In this document: in pieces, positions 33,501 to 42,400 of the stretch
Numbering within the stretch: position 1 is the stretch's first letter
Layout of the letters: every line of letters starts with the position of its first letter
NCBI GenBank assembly: GCA_946484195.1
Contig: CAMLSW010000004.1
Coordinates: 1-45,750, forward strand
Length of the DNA: 45,750 nt
Reading direction: 5' to 3'
Origin: an uncultured Clostridia bacterium
GTDB lineage: Bacteria > Bacillota > Clostridia > Christensenellales > UBA1242
The notes under the pieces: model-generated
Seen by the model: the letters and a program-made list of their open reading frames with translations, nothing else
Told to the model about the DNA's origin: nothing
Databases searched by the model: none
Program-made: the position numbers and the translations under genes

Positions 33501-33629
33501 CTTTTTACGCCTAATACCCAAATCTCTTGTATATCTAATCATATCAAAATAAGGTTGTCCTTTAAACACCTTGCAAATGTTATTTACAGCATCTTGCTGA
33601 TATGGTTGTGTCTTAAATTTGAATTTCAT
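30537..33629 (-). CDS. res: Type III restriction enzyme, Res subunit
   Basis: The 1030-aa protein has a DEAD-like helicase core with METGTGKTYV (about residue 107), DEPQ (about 235) and the SAT motif in MNFSATHRKHH. The late helicase motifs include AKRQEVGRGLRI, and a C-terminal PD-(D/E)XK endonuclease has DWAI...AETKG (about 965-985). Length and order match complete type III Res subunits, which translocate or switch on ATP and cut when two unmodified sites are met. TAGGAG precedes the start, 21 nt after the DUF2971 gene. It is the last gene of the defence operon. Confidence 0.95.
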   Translation of the reverse strand: MKFKFKTQPYQQDAVNNICKVFKGQPYFDMIRYTRDLGIRRKKVEAQIDMIDTGAFEINDDGFENAKIVIEDADIFANIKKIQQDNNYKESEELVRGLGRCSLDIEMETGTGKTYVYIKTIFELNQRYGWSKFIIVVPSIAIREGVKKSFEMMEDHFMDQYGKKARYFIYNSKRLSELDSFASSSDIQVMIINAQAFNARGADARRIDMVLDEFQSRRPIDVVAKTRPILIIDEPQKLGGEATQTSLKKFNPLFNMNFSATHRKHHNLVYSLDALDAYNKKLVKKIQVKGFEIKNLRGTNGYLYLQDIVLSKNKPPMAKLEFEINYNKSINRETRILGVERNLFSLSNEMEQYKNGYTIKEINPFTNSVTFLNDIEIKIGEVIGDISDKDIRRVQIRETIRSHFEKEEMLYNKGIKCLSLFFIDEVKKYRDYDQPDEKGEYARMFEQEYVKILNEYLTLFETPYIKYLKNIAVEDTHKGYFSIDKKTGRMIDSKDNKETGSDDISAYDLILKNKERLLSFEEPTRFIFSHSALREGWDNPNVFQICALKPGGESAVAKRQEVGRGLRIAVNMLGDRADAHYCATTGNNFHKINMLTVVATDSYKDFVADIQKDIKANLSDRPTRATVEYFKGKFVSDGTNTIQVDTQLATDIQSYLRFSGYVDKDNKLTESYFADKENGAFKEMPAILAPYTESIHKLVQGIFDEKALDGMIENGNQTTIIDNALNDNFAKKEFQTLWNYINHKYTYKVEFDSEELIKKSIVHIDDKLFVAEMKYTVTIGEQRRVMDENQVKRGDSFGATKTRTESITSAGADSTKYDLIGKIVAGTTLTRKTIVRILQGISPAKFYMYKLNPEEFISKVIRLINEQKATMIIDHVTYNVTDGTYDTDIFTANQTKADFNKAFRAKKAIQDYLFTDGTAENSVERRFAEDLDKADEVCVYAKLPRSFQIPTPVGNYAPDWAIAFNDGYGIKHIYFVAETKGTMESLELRPIEQAKIKCARKLFNELSTSKVRYHDVTSYEDLLNVMKSIN

Positions 33630-33650
33630 TATTTTCTCCTAAATTAGCCT

Positions 33651-34715
33651 TTAAAACGGAATGTCTGGAATATTATCATTGTTATCATGACCTAAACCCA
33701 TATTTTTCATATCAATAAGCAGGTTATGATCGTTTATTTCATCATCTTCTTCAAATACAATTGCTCCATTTGAATCTTTTAATATACAATATTTTATATC
33801 TAACTTTTTAGCTAAATTTTCTACTGCTGGTTTAATTGTGTAGTTATTTATTCTTTTATGAATGAATAATCTTCTTAAATATGGAAAATACAATAAACAA
33901 CCATTTTGCAATATTTTATAATCTCCTATAGACCTGAGATCTTTTTCTGTTAGGACAAGTCTTATTTCTTTTTCATATTTCCATTGTTCATGTTTTTTAC
34001 AGAGACTTCTTTTAATAGCACTGATTATTTTTTTGTTTTCAGTTAGTTTATCAATAGGTGTATTAAAAAGTGTATCAGTATCTAATTTAATAAAATTTCT
34101 AGAATATGTTACATAATGCATATGTTTAAGTATTTTATATCCTCTCTTATCTATTCGTTCTTTGCCCAAGTCGTATTTAATATTGCCAAAATTGAATTCA
34201 GCACATAAACCTTTGTAATTATTTGCATAGTGGCTCCACATCACCATATTTCCTGTGGGACGATTTTTTGTAAAACAAGCAATATAAAATGAATTTCTAA
34301 TTTCATTAATTTTATCTCTATATTTTTGTAACAGGTCTTTAGACTCTTTTAACCATTTTTCATAATTCATTTTTTTGATAATGTCTTGTTCTAAACCAGT
34401 TATTTTCTCAATTTCATTTACATTGAATAATTTTGACATTGTATTAAAAGATTCTGCATATCTAATAATAGAAATGTCACCAGATTTAACATCAACAATA
34501 ATATTTTCAGGAGCATCAATTTCTTTTAATTTTTTTGCCATATAAAGACAAATAAATTTTTTTTCATCCATTGCAACAAAACAATCAAATGGATCGTTAA
34601 AAGCTGATGGCTTTGATAAAAATATTTTTTTATTATTTAATGCATCAAAGTTATATTCACTTTCGTTATACATTTTATATAAAGAATCTAAAAAAGTGAT
34701 TTCTTTATCCGTCAT
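33651..34715 (-). CDS. DUF2971 protein between mod and res
   Basis: The 354-aa protein shows the DUF2971 pattern: FLSKPSAFNDPFDCF near residue 35, NMVMWSHYANNYKGLCAEF in the middle, and a late KEIRLVL stretch. The start overlaps the mod stop by one base (TAATG), with AAGGAAGG upstream. DUF2971 proteins have no assigned chemistry that I know of; the conserved His, Asp and Arg suggest an enzyme. Being locked between mod and res implies a role in this system. It is only distantly similar to the second copy at 36693. Confidence 0.85.
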   Translation of the reverse strand: MTDKEITFLDSLYKMYNESEYNFDALNNKKIFLSKPSAFNDPFDCFVAMDEKKFICLYMAKKLKEIDAPENIIVDVKSGDISIIRYAESFNTMSKLFNVNEIEKITGLEQDIIKKMNYEKWLKESKDLLQKYRDKINEIRNSFYIACFTKNRPTGNMVMWSHYANNYKGLCAEFNFGNIKYDLGKERIDKRGYKILKHMHYVTYSRNFIKLDTDTLFNTPIDKLTENKKIISAIKRSLCKKHEQWKYEKEIRLVLTEKDLRSIGDYKILQNGCLLYFPYLRRLFIHKRINNYTIKPAVENLAKKLDIKYCILKDSNGAIVFEEDDEINDHNLLIDMKNMGLGHDNNDNIPDIPF

Positions 34716-36700
34716 TATAATACCTTCCTTGTAGTTGATGGAGAATAGGTTTCAAAGATTTGGTCAAAGTTAACTGCAACGCTGTCTGAAGACATTGAAC
34801 TGTCACGGAATACTGCGTATAGTGGTTGCATTTTAGCAATTTCTGTTACAACTTCGTCTGTTAAGTTTTCATCAAAACAGCATACTAGGTTACCATCATT
34901 CACATTGAATACTTTTTTACCTTTTATATCAAGTGTTTTAATTTCGCTTGAAAGTATAACGCCCATATCAAGCATAACTTGGAATAACAAATCTTCAGGC
35001 GACCTATCTTCTTTAATATTACTTACCAAATCAAGAAGATTGCTCTGCTCAGTGTCGCTAGGGCAATAATAAACATCTTTCATATTGCTTGAATCAAGTT
35101 TTAATACTCGGAAACCGATATCAGGTAGTTTCTTTTCTTCTAGATAAATAGAATCTAAACGATTATTTTCTAAATTGTCTACTGCTATTTCTATGGCTTT
35201 TTTAAATTCTTCAGATTTAGGATCATGTTTACCTTTTTCTTGAAATAAAATTTTCCCAGACATAATATCATCTCTAATTTTCTTACCTGCACGGCGAATA
35301 CGTTCTTTCCCTATTTCACAAATGTTTTTATAACCTGCTTTATAAGCCTCGCTCTTTTCATCACAATTTTCAGGAAGCTGAACCATGATGAACTTTCTAT
35401 TGCCACCATCTTCAGCATTGAGTTGCATAACAGCGTGAGCAGTTGTTGCAGAGCCAGAGAAGAAATCTAAAATAACTGACTTTTTATTTTTATCATAACT
35501 TAGTATTTTTTTAATAAATGATATTGGTTTTGCATAATCGAACATTCTTTCATCAAAAAGATCTATCATTTCTTTTGTAGATACTTGATTCATATATTGA
35601 TTTTCACAAACATCAAGAGAGTTAAGAAGTAAATTTTGACTTCTTAAATCCTTTTTATATGCTTTATAAATAAATCCTCTTTCAGTTTCTCTACATTCTT
35701 TTTTAAAAACTATAGCTTTTTCTTTAAGTAAATTATTAAATTTTTCTTTTGTGAAAGCCCAACCTCTACCTTTTGGAGGCAAATCAATTTTTCCATTATA
35801 TGGATTTACAATTTCAAAATCATTTTTTGAACCACTCATTGTAGGATCTGATGTTTTCCAATCACCATTTGGATCATTATCAGGATTGCTGTAAACATCA
35901 AAATTTTTCTCGTCGCCACATAAATCAAAACTATTATAATTTTTAGCATAAATTAAACAATATTCATGTTGTGTATTATAATTTTTTGCCATTGCTCTTT
36001 GAGAAACAGTCTTTCTAATGTGTGTTCCAACGAAATTGTGTTCGCCGAAAATTTCATTGCAAACTTTTTTGAGATTTTCAACTTCATTATCATCAATGCT
36101 AATAAAAATCACACCATCCTCAGTTAACAAATCTCTTGCAAGTTTTAATCTTGGGTACATCATTGAAAGCCAGTCAGAGTGGAAACGCCCATTGCTTTCA
36201 AGATTTTGCACCATACGGTTGCCATCTTCATCATAACTTTTACTATTTTGAAGATACTCATCAGCAGAACTAGCGAAATCATCGTTATAGACAAAATCAC
36301 TACCAGTGTTATATGGTGGGTCAATATAAATCATTTTGATTTTATTTAGGTATGTTTCTCTGAGAAGTTTTAAAACATCAAGGTTATCTCCCTCAATGTA
36401 AAGGTTTTTTGTGTTGTCAAAATCAACACTTTCCTCTCGGCAAGGGCGAAGAGTTGCATTTATTGGAGAATTTGCAGTTAAAATTGCTTGCTTTTTGCCT
36501 GCCCAGTTAAGAGTGTATCTTTCGTCAGTTCCGTCAACCACAACTTTGCTGAGTTCCTGTTTAAGCAAATCGAAATCAACAAGTTTAGTAACTTGTCCAT
36601 TTTCATCTTTGCCCTCAGTAACGCAGTTAGGGAAAGCTAACGCTATTTTCTCAACATTTTCATCTACCAAATTTTCACTCTGCATTTTCAATTTATCCAT
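34715..36700 (-). CDS. mod: Type III DNA methyltransferase, Mod subunit
   Basis: The 661-aa protein is a beta-class adenine-N6 methyltransferase: catalytic DPPYNTGSDF (about residue 130) before AdoMet-binding LDFFSGSATTAHA (about 413). The stretch between them (about 210-400) is the usual target-recognition region. The C-terminal 150 residues fit the Res-contact domain. AAAGGAG precedes the start. Mod alone modifies one strand of the site and also directs Res; the recognition sequence cannot be read from the protein. Confidence 0.95.
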   Translation of the reverse strand: MDKLKMQSENLVDENVEKIALAFPNCVTEGKDENGQVTKLVDFDLLKQELSKVVVDGTDERYTLNWAGKKQAILTANSPINATLRPCREESVDFDNTKNLYIEGDNLDVLKLLRETYLNKIKMIYIDPPYNTGSDFVYNDDFASSADEYLQNSKSYDEDGNRMVQNLESNGRFHSDWLSMMYPRLKLARDLLTEDGVIFISIDDNEVENLKKVCNEIFGEHNFVGTHIRKTVSQRAMAKNYNTQHEYCLIYAKNYNSFDLCGDEKNFDVYSNPDNDPNGDWKTSDPTMSGSKNDFEIVNPYNGKIDLPPKGRGWAFTKEKFNNLLKEKAIVFKKECRETERGFIYKAYKKDLRSQNLLLNSLDVCENQYMNQVSTKEMIDLFDERMFDYAKPISFIKKILSYDKNKKSVILDFFSGSATTAHAVMQLNAEDGGNRKFIMVQLPENCDEKSEAYKAGYKNICEIGKERIRRAGKKIRDDIMSGKILFQEKGKHDPKSEEFKKAIEIAVDNLENNRLDSIYLEEKKLPDIGFRVLKLDSSNMKDVYYCPSDTEQSNLLDLVSNIKEDRSPEDLLFQVMLDMGVILSSEIKTLDIKGKKVFNVNDGNLVCCFDENLTDEVVTEIAKMQPLYAVFRDSSMSSDSVAVNFDQIFETYSPSTTRKVL

Positions 36701-37643
36701 TATTTTTCTCCTTTAAATCAATATCAATTATTTTTAGATTAAAATTTTTATCAACATCAACTTTTGAAAACTTTATTAAATCTTTTTCATATATTTTATA
36801 ATAAAACAATCTCATTTGTTTCTCAGATTTAAATTTGTTTTTATATTTAGAACTATTACAATATTCTTTAAACTTATTAAATTTTGTTTCATTTAAATAT
36901 TGACATATATGTTTTAAGTCTTCTTTATCTTTTTCTGTGCATTTTAAACCACAAATTATTCTACTTATTTCTAAATCTAAATCTTTTAAATTATATAATT
37001 TGCCATTACTTTTTAGTTTTTTATTAACTTTTATCAACCGATATTCTTTCTCGTAGTCCCAAATTTTTGATTTTAAACAAAACAAAATTGATGTTCTTAA
37101 TGCATTTATTTTTGCGATTGATTTATCCTCACTATAATTCTTCAAAAATAAATTATTTTTTGTTTTAACAAATTCCTCAGCAATATCTTTAAAATCAATT
37201 TTTCTATCAATATATATCACAGGGTAAGTAATAGCATGCATGCACTTAAATTCGATACAGAACCCTTTATGTGAATTTGCATAATGTGACCACATCAACG
37301 GATTATCTGGAGTATCAGTCATACATAATAATAATCTTGTTTCAAAAATCTCTTTATAATAATTTAAAGTTTTTTCATCACTTCCTCCTATATCTGCTAA
37401 TTCAAACTCAAATGGATCATTGAGTAACTCTTTATTAGATAACCAAAATTGATTTTTACTTATTTGATTTAGCCTTTTATTTCTAGATTTTTTATTGCTT
37501 GGTAATGAAAAATATTTATATAGATACTCTTTCCGATTTAAGAAAAAATACTTGTTTGCTTCTTGGCATTTTTTATCAGGACATAAATTCTTATCATTTA
37601 AAATACTATAATAGTCATTCCAGTTAAATTCTTTTTTTTCCAT
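36693..37643 (-). CDS. Second DUF2971 protein, upstream of mod
   Basis: A roughly 316-aa protein with FWLSNKELLNDPFEFE, LLLCMTDTPDNPLMWSHYA and KGFCIEF, the DUF2971 signature, plus YEKEYRL later. I place the start at ATG 37643, which has GAGGAAAAG; the in-frame ATG at 37685 abuts the stop of a 32-aa ORF and has no ribosome site. It overlaps mod by 8 nt. It is more AT-rich and Lys/Asn-rich than mod and diverges strongly from the DUF2971 gene downstream, so the two did not arise by a recent duplication. Confidence 0.8.
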   Translation of the reverse strand: MEKKEFNWNDYYSILNDKNLCPDKKCQEANKYFFLNRKEYLYKYFSLPSNKKSRNKRLNQISKNQFWLSNKELLNDPFEFELADIGGSDEKTLNYYKEIFETRLLLCMTDTPDNPLMWSHYANSHKGFCIEFKCMHAITYPVIYIDRKIDFKDIAEEFVKTKNNLFLKNYSEDKSIAKINALRTSILFCLKSKIWDYEKEYRLIKVNKKLKSNGKLYNLKDLDLEISRIICGLKCTEKDKEDLKHICQYLNETKFNKFKEYCNSSKYKNKFKSEKQMRLFYYKIYEKDLIKFSKVDVDKNFNLKIIDIDLKEKNNG

Positions 37644-37685
37644 TGTGCTTTTCCTCAAAATCTCATACAACTTGGAATTTTTCAT

Positions 37686-37784
37686 TTAAATATATTTATT
37701 ACAATTCCATTCTTTCATCATTTCATCACATCTCCAACATTTGCAAGCTTTTTTCATCTGTTTTATTTCATCATTAAGTTTCAT
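37686..37784 (-). CDS. 32-aa Cys-rich ORF, displaced tail of the DUF4391 gene
   Basis: It starts MKLNDEIKQMKK, the same residues as near the end of the DUF4391 protein (PNIKMKLNDEIKQMKKE), and continues into CKCWRC and WNC. Its first 36 bases belong to the 42-bp duplicated segment around RhuM. It may be the original 3' end of the DUF4391 gene, separated by the RhuM insertion. Its own translation is uncertain; its ATG overlaps the RhuM stop. Confidence 0.45.
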   Translation of the reverse strand: MKLNDEIKQMKKACKCWRCDEMMKEWNCNKYI

Positions 37785-37790
37785 TTTTAT
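37749..37790. repeat. 42-bp imperfect direct repeat, left copy, flanking RhuM
   Basis: It matches 38838-38879 with three mismatches. Both copies encode the end of a KLNDEIKQMKK stretch. The pair encloses rhuM plus the present last codons of the DUF4391 gene. Confidence 0.8.
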
Positions 37791-38814
37791 CCTTTTTCAC
37801 TTGCAGTAGTAGTTTATCAAAATCACTTTGGTATAGTCTGTCTTGCACAATTCTATATTTCTCAAATTCACTTTCTGCTTTTGCTTTTGCAATTTCGGCA
37901 CTAATTTTACCGTTGTCTTGCAAGACATCTCTATCCCAAAGTTTTAAAAATCCATTTAATCTTTGTTCCCAGTCTTCCATTGTCATAGGAATATTTCTCT
38001 CTGCTTGAGCTTCTGCCATATCTAAATATGCTGATACAATTCTACCAAGTTGTGATAGTTCTTGTTCTGTTAGATAATTTTTAGCAACAACTACATCATA
38101 TTTGTGAATTTTAGAATTTGGAGAGCCGTCCCAAGAGGTTAAGCCCATATTTTCTTTTTCAGCGTCTGCACGATTATAAATTAATTCGGCAGCAGTTTGA
38201 CCATGCACAGAGTAGTGGAGTTTATTTTGTACAGCAGAGAAAAATCTTTGAGTGATTTTTGAAGTTGGATCATAGTCTATTGCAGTAGCATAAATATCTG
38301 TGATTTTTTGATAAAACAATCTTTCGGACAAACGAATTTCTCGAATTCTTTCTAATTGTTTTTCAAAATAATCTCTTGTTAAAATTGAGCCACCTTTTTT
38401 TAGCCTCTCATCATCCATTGCCCAGCCCTGAATAGTATAATCTTTAACAATTGAGTTTGCCCATTTTCTAAACTGAACTGCACGCTCATTGTTGACTTTA
38501 AAACCAACAGCAATAATCATTTGAAGATTGTAATGTTTTGTACTATAAGATTTTCCGTCACTTGCAGTTATTCGGAAATTCCTAATAACTGAATCTTCAG
38601 TTAATTCTTTGTCGTCAAAAATCTTTTTGATATGTTCGTTTATAGTGGGAACACTTACTCCATAAAGTTCTGCCATCATTTTTTGAGTGAGCCAAATATT
38701 TTCGTCTTGATAGCGAACTTCAATAGTCTTCTCGTCATCTCCAACTGACGCAATATAAGTTAAATACTCAGCTGTACTAGAACGAATTGTGATTTCTTGC
38801 TTATTTTTTTTCAT
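37774..38814 (-). CDS. rhuM: RhuM family protein
   Basis: The 346-aa protein has the full RhuM layout: N-terminal IRYQDENIWLTQKMMAELY-type segment with DNA-binding helices (SVPTINEHIKKIF), NFRITASDGKSYSTKHYNL, and the C-terminal TAAELIYNRADAEKENMGL block. RhuM proteins are found in pathogenicity islands and inside type I and other restriction operons, with unknown function; the N-terminus suggests DNA binding. GGAGGAAT precedes the start, which overlaps the DUF4391 stop by one base. It appears to be a guest in this operon (flanking duplication). Confidence 0.9.
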   Translation of the reverse strand: MKKNKQEITIRSSTAEYLTYIASVGDDEKTIEVRYQDENIWLTQKMMAELYGVSVPTINEHIKKIFDDKELTEDSVIRNFRITASDGKSYSTKHYNLQMIIAVGFKVNNERAVQFRKWANSIVKDYTIQGWAMDDERLKKGGSILTRDYFEKQLERIREIRLSERLFYQKITDIYATAIDYDPTSKITQRFFSAVQNKLHYSVHGQTAAELIYNRADAEKENMGLTSWDGSPNSKIHKYDVVVAKNYLTEQELSQLGRIVSAYLDMAEAQAERNIPMTMEDWEQRLNGFLKLWDRDVLQDNGKISAEIAKAKAESEFEKYRIVQDRLYQSDFDKLLLQVKKDKNET

Positions 38815-39449
38815 TATTCCTCCATATCCTGCAGTTCTTTTTTCATCTGCTTTATCTCGTCATTAAGTTTCATTTTTATGTTTGGTTGTTTCTCTGCATT
38901 CATTATTTTTGTTTGCTTTTCAATTTCACTTTTTTGTTTTTTGATTGCACTCATTCTATCAACATATTGTTTAAAATCCTCATCAATTCTGAAAGGGTAT
39001 AAGGTAAGTTTTGCGATCATTTGCTTGTAGATATTTTCTAGTTTAACACTGCTTGGCATTTCGTCAAGGGTTTCTTCTTGCCAATCGCTTTCAAATGTTT
39101 TTAGGATTTTAATTTTTTCATCATCAATGATTTTAATTGCAATTATGTATTTAACTCTATCATTATACTTTAATGTTAAAAGTGTTTGAAAATTTATGCT
39201 TTTATTAAGTGCTTCAATAAATTTTTCAGGAACTTTATTTGAGTTAAGTTCTATATCAAACACATAAATTTCTTTCACATTGTCACTTGATTCCATATTT
39301 GTTCTATCAGGAGATAAGACATTAGATAATGTGACCTTTGTGACATTTCCTGCGTCTGCTTTAACTACTTTATCTGCCTTTATGGTCCTGAATAGTTCAA
39401 GCATCTTAAATTGCATATTGACTTGAGTTTTTTCGCTAAATTTAAACAT
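38814..39449 (-). CDS. DUF4391 protein
   Basis: The 211-aa protein has an alpha/beta body with IYVFDIELNS and VKYIIAIKIIDDE strands and a long C-terminal coiled coil (about residues 160-211). I recognise the pattern of DUF4391, a family usually found beside SNF2 helicase and methyltransferase genes. The start is 10 nt after the helicase stop. It probably bridges the helicase and the Mod/Res proteins; no catalytic motif is visible. Its last codons may be new, created when RhuM entered. Confidence 0.75.
   Translation of the reverse strand: MFKFSEKTQVNMQFKMLELFRTIKADKVVKADAGNVTKVTLSNVLSPDRTNMESSDNVKEIYVFDIELNSNKVPEKFIEALNKSINFQTLLTLKYNDRVKYIIAIKIIDDEKIKILKTFESDWQEETLDEMPSSVKLENIYKQMIAKLTLYPFRIDEDFKQYVDRMSAIKKQKSEIEKQTKIMNAEKQPNIKMKLNDEIKQMKKELQDMEE
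38838..38879. repeat. 42-bp imperfect direct repeat, right copy, inside the DUF4391 gene
   Basis: Partner of 37749-37790 (39 of 42 bases identical), lying in the coiled-coil codons near the DUF4391 C-terminus. Confidence 0.8.
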
Positions 39450-39458
39450 TCATTCTCC

Positions 39459-42400
39459 TCATTTGACTACCACAAAGGCTATAAGCTCAAAGTCGTCAAG
39501 TCCTTTTATTTTTGTTCCACTAAGCACCATACTACCTTGCTTAAAAAGTGCGTTTATATCACTTTGCTCTTTAACCTCGATTATGCTTTCTATGGCTTTC
39601 TCTAATAGTTTACTATATTTTGACATATCAAGTCCATCATTTGTTTCTTCGTTAAAGATACTGCAAACATTGTAAAGTGGCTCTTTTCTTCCTTTGCAGG
39701 CAACACGAATTGAGTCAAGGATTTCCTTAACTTCAAGATGATTATTAACTATTTCTCCCTTTTCGTCAACATAAACTAGGTAGTAAGGGTGCAAGCGATT
39801 TTGTCTGTTTATATTCACATTGTTGTTTTGGTTTTTAAGAATGTAGATGACGCCTGGCACAATGCCACGAGAAGCATCTTTTTCTATGACGCAGTGCATT
39901 CCTTTTGGAACTCGCCTAGGCTCTCCATAAGTTTTGATAAACTCAGTTGCATCCATTCTAAATTCGTTTAATCCAAGATCGCTTATAGATATACCACTAT
40001 TTGTATCTTCAAGGTCAATATTTTCGCCCTCACGAAGCTTTTTGATTTGAACTTCACGGTAATCGTCCATTTGGTCATCAGGATTTAAAATATTGTCATC
40101 AGCAGTTGCTGTTTGATCGACAATTGTCATTCTGCTTTTAACTCTATCAGTAAGGTTAATATACTCATTTAATGGAAGTGGTGGCCAAAAATTCACTAAT
40201 TGTATTACTTTGTTTTTGCTACCAATTCTATCAATACGACCAAATCTCTGCACAATTCTAACTGGATTCCAGTGTATATCATAATTTATACACATATCGC
40301 AGTCTTGCAAGTTTTGTCCCTCTGAAATACAGTCGGTTGCAATCAAAACATCAATGTCTTTGAAACAATCGTCAAACTCGTGTTTATCAATTTTCCCACT
40401 CCAATTGAGTTTAGGATCGTTATAACTTTCAATTTGTCTATGCATCCAACTAAATACTTGATCTCTATTTTTACTTATTGGACTAAACATTGTAAGCAAG
40501 GTGTTGGTTCTCTTTGGACAATGTTTCAGGGATACTTTGTTCGCTTGTCCCTCGATCATCGCTGATTCTATGCCATAAGTATCTTTTAACCATTTATGCA
40601 AGTTTTCATAAAGATAATTTGCAGTATCAGCAAACGCAGAGAAGATGAGGAACTTTCTATTTCCTGCATTTATAGGATTTTTTATTTTTATATCAATGAT
40701 CTCCTTTAAGGTTTGAAGCTTTAAGTCATATTCAGGTGTGATTTTGCCAAGTTCATTTATAAGATACTCAAGTATTTCGACATCGTGTTCCATTGCTTTT
40801 TGCCAAGATAACCTATCAATATCAGCATATTCGATGTGAATTTCTTTACCTTTGTCGGTTTGCACTAGGTTTAGACTGCCATCTTCATCTTGGTCAAACA
40901 TTTCATAGTTAAACACCTTTTTAGTTGCATAGGCATCAGGTCGCATTTGTCCTGCATTGTAGTAGGATAATCTTTTAAGTTCTGCTCGGTTTAGGTCTAG
41001 CATTCCAAGCATAGTAAGTCTGAAAGCCTCAACACTTGATTCAAGTCTTTTTAGCAAGTTTACAGTCATTATACGCTTAATGCCAGAAGTTCTACCACTG
41101 CGAGTTAGTCCACTGTGTTTGATTTCAACATCGTATTTTCTTTCATATTTATCTTTTTGACTATCAAGCACGAAGTCAAATAGTCCATAGACTGCCATAC
41201 TTAATGATTTTATTGATTGATAAATCTCTTTATATTGTGGCACATCTTTCCTTTTGGTAAGTTCAGGAGAACAAGAGACTGGTGGAAGTCTATCAGGGAA
41301 CTTGCCAATATCGTTCATATTGTAATACTTGGCAATATTCTTACGACTTCTTGCAATAGTAACACTATCAAGTAGAATTTTAAAATCTATGCTTAACGCA
41401 TCGATTAAATCTTTGTTTTTTCGTTCATTTGGTGGTCGTTTGCTCCAATCATTGAATACTGCTTGAGCTTGTCTAAAAATTGTTGCGATGTTGCTTTTTG
41501 TGTCCAAGCTATTCTCAAATGCATCGTAATCTTGGCTATATGCAATTGCAAGTTGGTTTTTAAGGTCGTTATACCTATTGTTTACAGGAGTAGCAGAAAG
41601 CATCAAAACCTTTGTTTTGACACCTGCTTTAATTACATGATTGATAAGGAAGTCATATCTTGTTTCTTTGTCTTTAACAGGGTTATTGTTTCTAAAATTA
41701 TGGCTTTCATCAATCACAACTAGGTCATAGTTTCCCCAGTTAACAAGTTTTAAATCTCTGCCATTGTGTGCTGTTCCAACACGACCTAAGTCAGTGTGAT
41801 ATAGCACCTCATATCTAATTCTATCCTCATAGAAAATATTTGTGGTATCGTTACTGCTACCACAGTATTGTGTCCAGTTATCACTTAGTCTTTTTGGACA
41901 TAAAACTAATATGCTCTTATTTCTTAAAGAATAATAGGCAATAACAGCAAGTGCAGTAAAGGTTTTACCAAGACCAACACTGTCTGCCAGAATACAGCCA
42001 TTGTGTTTTTCTAGTTTGTTTATTATGCTAATAACTCCATCCTTTTGGAAGTCATATAGCATATTCCAAATTTTTGTGTCTTTAAAGCCTGTTGCCTCGT
42101 TAGGCATATTGTCTTCACTAATATCATCAAGAAATTCGCTAAAAATGTTATATAAAATTATGTAATAGATAAACTCAGGACTATTTTCTTGATAGGCACT
42201 GCTTATCATCTCCACCACATTGTCAGTTATTTCTTCAACTTTCGATTTGTCGTTCCAAACCTCGTCAAACATTGAAAATAGGAATTTGCTTTGTTCTGCA
42301 AAGTCCGTTTTACTTATTGCTGTAAATATACTATTTCCTTGCTGATAACCTAAGTCTGTAGTTGTAAAACCGTTGACTGGATTGTATGTAACCGAAGAAC

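Noticed and set aside
34715-36700. Phase-variable mod gene
   Set aside because: No simple-sequence repeat tract is visible in the ORF or its promoter.
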